19,685 bases of DNA from JABDBK01 sp964453575 (GTDB taxonomy: Bacteria; Pseudomonadota; Gammaproteobacteria; DSM-16500), in the NCBI GenBank assembly GCA_964453575.1, contig CAYVRW010000041.1, positions 1 through 19,685 on the forward strand, written 5' to 3'. The translations under genes and the position numbers were made by a program. Shown here in pieces: positions 7,999-14,439 of the stretch. A model generated the notes under the pieces. That model was not told where the DNA came from and ran no database searches. It was given only the letters and a program-made list of their open reading frames with translations. The first letter of the stretch is position 1. The number at the start of each line of letters is the position of its first letter.

Positions 7999-8457
7999 AT
8001 GAATCCAGATCAAGATAAAGACGATAAAGAAAAAAATCTCCAAAAAATAAAAGATGAACCCATGCGTAAATTAGACATTCAATTACGTATGCAAGCAGAA
8101 AAAATGCTGGGAAAAAATAAAAGTATCAAAGCAAAAAAAGATGCCTATTTAACTTGTTTAAGAGCATGGATTAATCAAGAACCACCGCCATCTAACGAAG
8201 AAAAAATAGCTCACGCAAATTATTTGGCCTCTAGCCTTGAGAGGTATGACCCCCATTTGCTAACCCAGGAAAGGCATGGTGAAAAAAATGGTCTTACTCT
8301 TTTTTCAAATAAAACCACACGTATGGCCACCGCACAAGGACTTTTAGCACAAGGGCTTTCTCCGGAGGAAAAACTTAAACTCTATTTTAATATAGAACTT
8401 CTTGAGCGGCGAAGAGCAAAAATGGCGTATGAAGCAGCGGTAAAAGTGCGCAGATAA
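7999..8457 (+). CDS. Hypothetical protein, shared domain alone (copy 2)
   Basis: A 152-residue basic protein that is almost entirely the shared domain. KAKKDAYLTCLRAWI (44-58), EEKIAHANYL (67-76), HLLTQERHG (86-94), TTRMATAQGLL (106-116) and RRAKMAYEAAVK (138-149) match copy 1 and the C-terminus of the protein at 9157. The first 20 or so residues are Lys/Asp-rich. The ATG at 7999 has no convincing ribosome site. The frame is the same as that of the preceding gene, and the 33 bases between the amber stop at 7963-7965 and this ATG contain no further stop. It could be an independent coupled gene, the second half of a split gene, or a product made by readthrough. Function unknown. Confidence 0.7.
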   Translation: MNPDQDKDDKEKNLQKIKDEPMRKLDIQLRMQAEKMLGKNKSIKAKKDAYLTCLRAWINQEPPPSNEEKIAHANYLASSLERYDPHLLTQERHGEKNGLTLFSNKTTRMATAQGLLAQGLSPEEKLKLYFNIELLERRRAKMAYEAAVKVRR

Positions 8458-8483
8458 CTTCGAGTATTTCATACGTTTTTTCT

Positions 8484-8966
8484 CTACTTCATCCTCACAG
8501 CTATCCGGCAATCGTTTTGTTTAAGATTGACAGCATGCATCATGAGGCTTTGTGCTCTTACACCATCACAGAGGGCTAAATTGTCGGAATACGGTCCAAG
8601 ACATAGATCGAAAAAATATCCAATATTAGCATCTAAATCATTACCATTGTCGGACATGCCGTCTATTGATAGTTTCGTTGGATCATCACGCGTGGGAGGA
8701 GGTGGGCCATTTTTGGTAGCTACCGTTATCCAATTAAATGTTATGCCTGCGTCCGGCAGATTTTTTTCGATGCCCTGAATAACAACCTTTACTAATCGGC
8801 ACAGGTACATCGGTGGATCGTACGATAACTTCTGATTTTTAGTCGAGGATGTTTGTACTGAAGGATTATCTGCCGAGAATGGGTTATTCTCACTGCCATA
8901 GTAAATCATTACCCCTATGATTGACATACTTATGATGAATACTGCTATTAGGCTTTTTACGGTCAC
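8484..8966 (-). CDS. Hypothetical single-pass membrane or exported protein
   Basis: A 160-residue protein I do not recognise. Residues 5-23 form a hydrophobic helix after one Lys, so it is either a signal anchor or an uncleaved signal sequence; there is no lipobox cysteine. The remainder should be periplasmic and carries four cysteines (56, 122, 133, 153), enough for two disulfides. It also has a Pro-run NGPPPPTRDDP. The start is GTG at 8966, supported by a perfect AGGAGG five bases upstream; there is no competing ATG. It is convergent with the gene ending at 8457 and divergent from the gene at 9157, with its own extended -10 promoter. As the only exported product in the block it may be unrelated to its neighbours. 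Confidence 0.75.
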   Translation of the reverse strand: MTVKSLIAVFIISMSIIGVMIYYGSENNPFSADNPSVQTSSTKNQKLSYDPPMYLCRLVKVVIQGIEKNLPDAGITFNWITVATKNGPPPPTRDDPTKLSIDGMSDNGNDLDANIGYFFDLCLGPYSDNLALCDGVRAQSLMMHAVNLKQNDCRIAVRMK

Positions 8967-9002
8967 AACGTCCTCCTGACGACCAGCGATAGATTGAAAA
9001 CC

Positions 9003-9011
9003 ATTTTAGCA
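9003..9011 (-). promoter_or_regulatory. Extended -10 promoter of gene 8484-8966
   Basis: On the minus strand TGC followed by TAAAAT, 36 bases before the GTG start, giving a leader of about 30 bases that includes the AGGAGG site. TGGGAA 17 bases upstream is a weak -35 candidate. The nine bases are identical to the -10 regions proposed for 9157 and 11851. Confidence 0.5.
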
Positions 9012-9100
9012 AATATAGGGATATATTCCCATATTTCATTAATGATTAAAGAAAAAACAACGCCATATGTTATCCATAGTGCTTTGATTTAACTGGGTTT

Positions 9101-9129
9101 TTTAAACCAAGCGAAATGAATGCTAAAAT
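9101..9129 (+). promoter_or_regulatory. Possible promoter of J-domain gene
   Basis: TTTAAA (9101-9106) and TAAAAT (9124-9129, preceded by TGC) are separated by 17 bases. If used, transcription would start near 9136, at or within AAAGGAG (9131-9137), leaving that purine tract an unlikely ribosome site. The promoter or the start codon assignment of the following gene is therefore less sure than for its neighbours. Confidence 0.45.
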
Positions 9130-9156
9130 TAAAGGAGTAGATCTCTTTATGTTTGA

Positions 9157-10971
9157 ATGAGAGCACAAGCTATGGACCCGAGAAAACCAACTATAGACGA
9201 TATAGATGAGACAAAAGAGGAGAAGGCGGTTGAATACCGTCCCCTTCGCTATTACTTAGAAAGGGATGAAAAAGATGTTCTCAAGGTGAAAATAATGGAT
9301 GACCTCCAGGCACTGCAATTAGACCCTACTTATTTTGAAAGAGATGATTTTGATGAAGAAACATTTCAAAGATATATAAAACAAATATTTCGGCATTATC
9401 ATCCAGATTATCATCTGAATGCGAATATGGTTGGTGTTAATTTAGTTTTCAATAGAGTTCATGATGCAGGAGAAAAATTACGAAATATGCATCTAGAGAA
9501 CAGAAAGGCTTTTAGCAGAAATATTAAGGAAGAGAGGCGGCGAGAGAAAGAAGCCAAGCTTGAGAAGGAACGAAGAGAAAAACTTTTAATATGTAAAGAG
9601 AAACTGAACACATCAATAGAAACGATGAATTGGCTAAAAGCACACTGTGTAACTGCTGATTTTGTTAATAATGAGTTGAATTTTATTCCAAATGCCAGAA
9701 GCCAATTTTTGAATTTCCAGGTAAATGCTCGTGGGATGTATAGTCATAGGACGGGGGATAAGCTTAAATTAGCGCAAGATTTAATAAAAGAAGGAATGAA
9801 TCAAGAGTTAGCAGCAAAAAAATATGCTCTAGATAAAACAACAACAATAGATATCACCATGGAAGATATAGAAAAGTTTTTTAGCCAAAATCCGCCAGCA
9901 AATAATCCTCTCATTGATATTCAAGCCTCCGCTGAAACACTATTAAAAGAAGTTAATGCTTCTTTTATTTGGTGGCCGGGCATAAACATTTTGGCTTATA
10001 AGAACCTCGAAGATAAAACAATCCCTTTCAATTCTATAGAAAAAACACAAGAAGCGGCAAGGAGATTTGAAGTCAGAGCCCAAAAAATAAAATCTGAATT
10101 TGAAAAGGCTATTAAATCGCTTAGTGAAAATGAAAAAATCCTGCAATGGAAGCAAGAACAATTACAACCAAAGATCGAAGCAACTTCCAAGAGAAAAATT
10201 AAAGAAAAGGAACTGTCCTTAGAAGTTGACAAAGTCTTAAACGATGCCCCTGAGTACTTTAAAAGTGCAAGAGAATTTATCAAAGGTGTGCGGTCTTTAT
10301 GCGAACAACCTTTCACAACGTGTAACACAGCTCTTGAAGAAGCGTTTGCTCCTGCTAACCTTGCAAAATTTGGACTCAGCATTACAAAAGGGGGGCAGTA
10401 TACAGCTGCAACTTCAAACTATTTTGAATCTCTAGGTAAAAAGTTTAAAGATGTACCTGACGAGGACAAAGGCATTGATTATCAAAAATTGAATGAAAAG
10501 TTTTTTTCAGCGAAACAGAATCTAGAAACAGATTTTGCGAACGATTTGGTTCAATTAAAAAATACTTATCTTAGATATAAGGCAATGCAGTTAGATCACC
10601 AGCTACAATCTGATGATGGTAAACACGAAATAGATCCTGCCACACAAAAAATTTCATATTTAACTAAACTCAAAGACTGGCTTAGTAAGAAGCCTGACGA
10701 TGAGCAAAAAATTGCATTAGCAAATTATTTACTTACGCAAAAAGAACATCCATTAACTCGAGAAACAGATCGTTTTAGGGGTGGATTATTTAAAGCTGCA
10801 GCTGCTCATTCTTCACAAACCACCACGATGGTGGGTGTCCAGGGAGTTTTAAAAGGCAGTATTGATCAAAAGAACCGACACCTATTACATTTTGATGAGA
10901 AGGCAATAACTAGATCACGCGCAAAAAAAGCTTACCTAAAAGAAGATATTTTTAAAAGGAATAAATTATAA
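9157..10971 (+). CDS. J-domain-like protein with shared C-terminal domain (copy 3)
   Basis: A 604-residue soluble, highly charged protein. Residues about 47-112 resemble a J domain: a helix with basic residues, QRYIKQIFRHYHPD, carrying the HPD tripeptide at 82-84, then a loop and a third helix VFNRVHDAGEKLRN. J domains stimulate Hsp70 ATPase. A Glu/Lys/Arg-rich coiled coil follows (about 120-153), then a middle region of unknown fold, a second helical stretch near 290-350, and residues from about 480 to the end that match the genes at 7150 and 7999: KISYLTKLKDWL, EQKIALANYLL, HPLTRE, TTTMVGVQGVL, SRAKKAY. The start is uncertain: ATG 9157 has no well-placed ribosome site, and ATG 9172 (MDPRKP) is preceded by GAGAG. 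The J-domain call rests on motif reading. Role unknown; a chaperone-recruiting effector is an inference. Confidence 0.82.
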   Translation: MRAQAMDPRKPTIDDIDETKEEKAVEYRPLRYYLERDEKDVLKVKIMDDLQALQLDPTYFERDDFDEETFQRYIKQIFRHYHPDYHLNANMVGVNLVFNRVHDAGEKLRNMHLENRKAFSRNIKEERRREKEAKLEKERREKLLICKEKLNTSIETMNWLKAHCVTADFVNNELNFIPNARSQFLNFQVNARGMYSHRTGDKLKLAQDLIKEGMNQELAAKKYALDKTTTIDITMEDIEKFFSQNPPANNPLIDIQASAETLLKEVNASFIWWPGINILAYKNLEDKTIPFNSIEKTQEAARRFEVRAQKIKSEFEKAIKSLSENEKILQWKQEQLQPKIEATSKRKIKEKELSLEVDKVLNDAPEYFKSAREFIKGVRSLCEQPFTTCNTALEEAFAPANLAKFGLSITKGGQYTAATSNYFESLGKKFKDVPDEDKGIDYQKLNEKFFSAKQNLETDFANDLVQLKNTYLRYKAMQLDHQLQSDDGKHEIDPATQKISYLTKLKDWLSKKPDDEQKIALANYLLTQKEHPLTRETDRFRGGLFKAAAAHSSQTTTMVGVQGVLKGSIDQKNRHLLHFDEKAITRSRAKKAYLKEDIFKRNKL

Positions 10972-11042
10972 AAATGAACCTTTGGGCACCCCCGCAAACA
11001 GTGCTGAAGGATAGCCGCAAAAATCAGGCATAATACCTGCTG

Positions 11043-11399
11043 TTAAAGCTGCACAATTTGATTGAGCAAGTCGCAGGCATTGGTTAGCACTTCTTCAGGG
11101 GCTTGTTTCCAGGGATGTATTTTTGCGCTGCGTTTGCGCCAGTCAAATGATTTAGGTTGGTGTGCAAGCACATAACTTACAGCGCCAGATTTTCCTGCAA
11201 ATTTTACAGCAAATGGATTGGTGTCGTTGTATTCAGCAGTAGTCATGGGTAAGCCAATGACAATCCCTGTTCTATCATTAAATTTTTTTGGAGATAGTAC
11301 AAGCATGGGGTGTATATCTCGCATTTCACGTCCTGTTTGTGGATTGTAATCAATCCATATGATTTCACCACGATCAGGTATCCAAGTCTTCTTTGTCAC
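11043..11399 (-). CDS. PemK/MazF-family toxin (second TA pair)
   Basis: A 118-residue predicted endoribonuclease toxin. The family landmarks are DRGEIIWIDYNPQTGRE, HPMLVLSPKKFN, TGIVIGLPMTT and SYVLAHQPKSFDWRKRSAK. The Arg that normally precedes the conserved Pro in the second strand is His here (DIHPML); from memory a whole MazF subgroup has this, so it need not be inactive. It starts at GTG 11399, with GGAG seven bases upstream, inside the antitoxin gene (26-base overlap). It is unlike the toxin at 6431 in sequence, so the two pairs are separate acquisitions rather than a local duplication. Confidence 0.88.
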   Translation of the reverse strand: MTKKTWIPDRGEIIWIDYNPQTGREMRDIHPMLVLSPKKFNDRTGIVIGLPMTTAEYNDTNPFAVKFAGKSGAVSYVLAHQPKSFDWRKRSAKIHPWKQAPEEVLTNACDLLNQIVQL

Positions 11400-11655
11400 T
11401 TAATTTCTCCACACCAATGTTTTTAGATGCCATCACTTCGCCGCCATGGATATTAGGATCAAATGCAGCAAGTCTTTCGTTTAATGAAAGTTTGTGTTTG
11501 CCTGTGGGTTTGACAATAATATTCCCTTCATGGACAGTGAGTTCAACCATTGTTCCTGTATGAATATGTGCGTTTTTGGCAATAGGTGCTGGAAGACGTA
11601 CGGCAAGGCTATTGCCCCATTTTTGAATGGTTAATGTTGCGGTTTTCATAGTCAT
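11374..11655 (-). CDS. MazE/PemI-type antitoxin (second TA pair)
   Basis: A 93-residue antitoxin. The N-terminus TATLTIQKWGNSLAVRLPA followed by HTGTMVELTVHEGNIIVKP is the MazE/AbrB DNA-binding hairpin with the hallmark WGNSLAVRLP. The C-terminal part (LNERLAAFDPNIHGGEV onward, acidic) is the expected toxin-binding tail. The ATG at 11655 is taken as start because GGAG lies ten bases upstream; a second in-frame ATG two codons later is further away. It leads the operon and is likely autoregulated through the palindromes just upstream. Confidence 0.9.
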   Translation of the reverse strand: MTMKTATLTIQKWGNSLAVRLPAPIAKNAHIHTGTMVELTVHEGNIIVKPTGKHKLSLNERLAAFDPNIHGGEVMASKNIGVEKLSDKEDLDT

Positions 11656-11671
11656 AGGAAAGTTTCTCCAG

Positions 11672-11724
11672 TTGTATCTACAAGTGTATACAAAAAATCA
11701 GAACGTTTCAACATGTATATACAT
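11672..11724 (-). promoter_or_regulatory. Promoter and palindromic operators of second TA operon
   Basis: On the minus strand TTGAAA (11711-11706) and TACACT (11688-11683) are 17 bases apart. Three related palindromes overlap or flank this promoter: TTGTATCTACAA (11672-11683), TGTATACA (11685-11692) and the perfect ATGTATATACAT (11713-11724). All share a TGTA...TACA core. Placement over the -10, and behind the -35, fits cooperative autorepression by the MazE-type antitoxin. Confidence 0.62.
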
Positions 11725-11784
11725 AAATAAATTTGCGCTTTTTCATTTGCTTGATTTTACTCAATTTCTCAACAATCCTATTGA

Positions 11785-11817
11785 TTTTTAATACTTTTTA
11801 ATCATCCATGCTAAAAT
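11785..11817 (+). promoter_or_regulatory. Promoter with tandem TTTTTAAT boxes, gene at 11851
   Basis: The octamer TTTTTAAT occurs at 11785-11792 and again at 11795-11802, one helical turn apart, directly upstream of an extended -10, TGC then TAAAAT (11812-11817). The tandem TTAA spacing is loosely like response-regulator sites such as PmrA, but the period here is 10 rather than 11 bases, so that identity is not claimed. Confidence 0.5.
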
Positions 11818-11850
11818 AATAGTATAAGAAAATTCCAGATGAGGTACATT

Positions 11851-14436
11851 ATGAACATAAGACATCTGAAATTTACGCATAAGTCATTTGTAGATGCCTA
11901 TCAAACAATCGATCCTGGCGTTGGGAAAGATTTTCGGGAAACTTTACACTCAAGAGAGGTGGTAGGAACGATTGAAGCAGACAAAAAAAGAGCGAATTTG
12001 TTTAAAGGAACTGATGAAACATATTTTTTTAAAGATTGGGGAAAGAAAGGCCCATATCGACAAGGGGATTTGGAGGGAGGAACAGCATTATTTAATACGT
12101 TGTGGTTGACTATTATATTCATGCAGGGGCCGCAGCTCACTCCGAAGCAAGACTTAGGCTTTGGATATATCGATGATAATAAAAAAAGACGTGGCTTATA
12201 TATTATACGTGATACAGGTAACCCAACAAACTGGATGATTGCTATTTCAAGTGATTTTGATAACCCTGATCCTAAAAAGAGAAAAATAGAATTATTTTTT
12301 GGCGATGATAAGTTTTTACCGCCAGGATCAAAGTCAAAAAGTGCATTAACGCCCGCGAATGCTATCAAAGAAATACAAAAAGCAATTAATCGTTCAGGCG
12401 TTTCACGTTTATTATCGAATATTTTAGTGAATGGTACTATTAATGTTAAGGCATCCGCTCTGAAAGAATTAAGTAAACATACAACAAAAAACAACATTGA
12501 AGAAGTAGAAGAAATGGAAGAAGTTGAAGAAGACAACTTAAGCTCAAGCCAAGCAAAAATCAGCAGTGCATTAATAAATAGCAAGATGGAAAGTATGACT
12601 CCCGCTGCTGCTTTGAGACAAGCTACGGAAGATTTAGAAAATGCAAAATCGAATTATACTGCTGCAAATAATGCGATGATAGAAGAACAGGCAAAAATAC
12701 AAAATGAACAAAATAGTGCGGAAGCTTCTGCTGCTAAAGTTGAGGAAAAGAAAGCTCAAGAACAAAAAAATATTACTGATGCTCTTGAAGCTATTCCAAA
12801 GGATATTAATGCCTCCATGCAAGTGTATGCCTCTATACAAAACAAAATTGACGAAACTCGTACAGTATATTTTTCTGTAGAACAAAAACAGTCTAAAGAT
12901 TTAATAGAAGCTATAGAAGCTTCGAAAGAAGCCCATAAGAAATTACAAAAAGCAGAAGAACAAGCGCGCAATGCTTATGAAGAAGTGAAAACTAAAACAG
13001 ATTTAGAAAAACAAATAATCTATCTCAATGCATATAAAAGTGCGATACAAAATTCAAATGAAAAAAACATGGCCGTATTAAGTGCACTGGAAAAAGTTAA
13101 AAATGCTTATCGAAGCCAACATCCAGAGAACGATGAAGAACTGAGGCAATTTAAAGGAGATTTAACAGTAGAAATGGCAATTGCTGAAGGTGAGTTGGGT
13201 GATTTGCAAGAAACGGTTCTGTCAGCTAGCGAAGAGTTGGAATCTGCTAAAGGTGCGAAGGAGGCTATCGATAAGGCCAATTTACCCGAAGAACCATTTG
13301 AGCCGATGTCAGTAAAAGATTATGGAAATTATAAATCTCCATCAGCAAGGACGGCGGGACTTCAGGAGGTGCGTGAAAAAACACAGCAACTCACTGATGC
13401 AAAGAGCGAACTTAAATCGGTAGAAGATGAACTTAAAAAACAAAAGACTCAAATGCAAAAGGTAGATTTGAATGAAAATAAAGAAAAAAATGCTCTTTTA
13501 TCAAATTCTTTTGATGAAATGCGAAGTTATATGTCAGCCAATTCAGGTTCGGTAGCCATCATCGAAGAAAGTATTAATCAAGCTAGGGCCAAGTTGATGC
13601 CTCCTCCCGAGGAATCATTGCTACAAAGTACAATGAACACACTAACAGAAACAGTTTCTAAAAGCGTTAATACGGATCCTATGGCTGGTTTGGTACTTTA
13701 TGATCATAATGAAATTCTCAAACAACTTGAGGAAGAAAGAGATGCTGCTGCGCGCGAACTTGAAAAAGCAAAAACACTATCTAGCTTGATGAAAGATAGG
13801 TATGATCAAGCCAATCAAGCCAAAGATATTTTTGCTGCGGAAGTCATTGAAATACTTCAATCAGGTAAAAATGGTTCAGAAAAAAATAAACAGCAAATTG
13901 CTGAGATAATTGATTGGGTGCAACATAATAAAGACAAAACTTTTGTAGACGCTAGAAATGAAATTTTAAAAAGAGCGGGTAATATAGTCGAAAGTAAAGT
14001 ACCAAAGTTATCAAATGATCCGAATGAACTTGCTGTTTATATAGCTAGCTATAATGCTCGGATTTGTAAAGCTATAGAACAATCCATAAGTGAACTTGAG
14101 AAGCGTAAAACAAAACATTCTAAAAATCAAAAATATAAAGAAGCAGTTGATATTGTTATTCTCGAAATGAATCATGAAATGCGGCTGTTTGGTAAGCGTG
14201 ATGTTTCATTGAAAGAACATAATAAAGAACATAATAAAGATAAATTTGAAAGGGCAATAAAAACATTAGGAATTCGTAGAGGATGGAGAAAGAAAGGAAG
14301 AATAGGAAAGACCAAGTCGGTAGATATAATTTCCCGTTATGATTCGGTCATCGAGGGATTGCATAAGATAAAAAAGGAAGGAAGTCCTATAAAGGACTTC
14401 ATAAATTCTATGGTGAAGAAGAAGCGAGGGCGTTAA
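11851..14436 (+). CDS. Large coiled-coil protein of unknown function
   Basis: An 861-residue protein with no signal peptide and no recognised domain. Residues 1-210 look globular, with aromatic-rich strands such as FKGTDETYFFKDWG and LYIIRDTGNPTNWMIAIS. An acidic linker EEVEEMEEVEED (217-228) leads into long heptad-type coiled coils at about 255-480, 505-585 and 620-680, rich in Ala, Glu, Lys and Gln. The C-terminus is strongly basic (SMVKKKRGR). A 12-base tandem duplication at 14212-14235 encodes EHNK twice. An ATG at 11839 is in frame but has no ribosome site, whereas the ATG at 11851 has GAGG six bases upstream. Size, coiled coils and AT-rich composition resemble Legionellales effector candidates, which is inference only. 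The stop lies three bases from the gatB stop on the other strand. Confidence 0.82.
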   Translation: MNIRHLKFTHKSFVDAYQTIDPGVGKDFRETLHSREVVGTIEADKKRANLFKGTDETYFFKDWGKKGPYRQGDLEGGTALFNTLWLTIIFMQGPQLTPKQDLGFGYIDDNKKRRGLYIIRDTGNPTNWMIAISSDFDNPDPKKRKIELFFGDDKFLPPGSKSKSALTPANAIKEIQKAINRSGVSRLLSNILVNGTINVKASALKELSKHTTKNNIEEVEEMEEVEEDNLSSSQAKISSALINSKMESMTPAAALRQATEDLENAKSNYTAANNAMIEEQAKIQNEQNSAEASAAKVEEKKAQEQKNITDALEAIPKDINASMQVYASIQNKIDETRTVYFSVEQKQSKDLIEAIEASKEAHKKLQKAEEQARNAYEEVKTKTDLEKQIIYLNAYKSAIQNSNEKNMAVLSALEKVKNAYRSQHPENDEELRQFKGDLTVEMAIAEGELGDLQETVLSASEELESAKGAKEAIDKANLPEEPFEPMSVKDYGNYKSPSARTAGLQEVREKTQQLTDAKSELKSVEDELKKQKTQMQKVDLNENKEKNALLSNSFDEMRSYMSANSGSVAIIEESINQARAKLMPPPEESLLQSTMNTLTETVSKSVNTDPMAGLVLYDHNEILKQLEEERDAAARELEKAKTLSSLMKDRYDQANQAKDIFAAEVIEILQSGKNGSEKNKQQIAEIIDWVQHNKDKTFVDARNEILKRAGNIVESKVPKLSNDPNELAVYIASYNARICKAIEQSISELEKRKTKHSKNQKYKEAVDIVILEMNHEMRLFGKRDVSLKEHNKEHNKDKFERAIKTLGIRRGWRKKGRIGKTKSVDIISRYDSVIEGLHKIKKEGSPIKDFINSMVKKKRGR

Positions 14437-14439
14437 TGG

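Noticed and set aside
7999..8457. Calling the second shared-domain gene a pseudogene
   Set aside because: The domain is complete and the frame intact to a normal stop; without relatives it cannot be said to be a broken remnant, so it is kept as a CDS with the doubt stated.
9014..9034. GGGATATATTCCC hairpin between 8966 and 9157
   Set aside because: Four-pair arms with an AT loop could arise by chance in AT-rich DNA and do not coincide with a promoter element.
10972..11042. Gap between the J-domain gene and the second toxin, with CAGGCATAATACCTG
   Set aside because: The stem is only four pairs with a mismatch and has no T-tract for either strand, so it is not called a terminator; nothing else was recognised in these 71 bases.
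11901..12584. 227-codon minus-strand frame opposite the coiled-coil gene
   Set aside because: Low-complexity Ser/Phe/Ile translation typical of the antisense of Lys/Glu-rich coding sequence; the plus frame is supported by a ribosome site and promoter.
14212..14235. Tandem 12-base repeat AAAGAACATAAT
   Set aside because: Only two copies inside a coding sequence and in frame (EHNK twice); noted with the gene rather than called a repeat locus or CRISPR.
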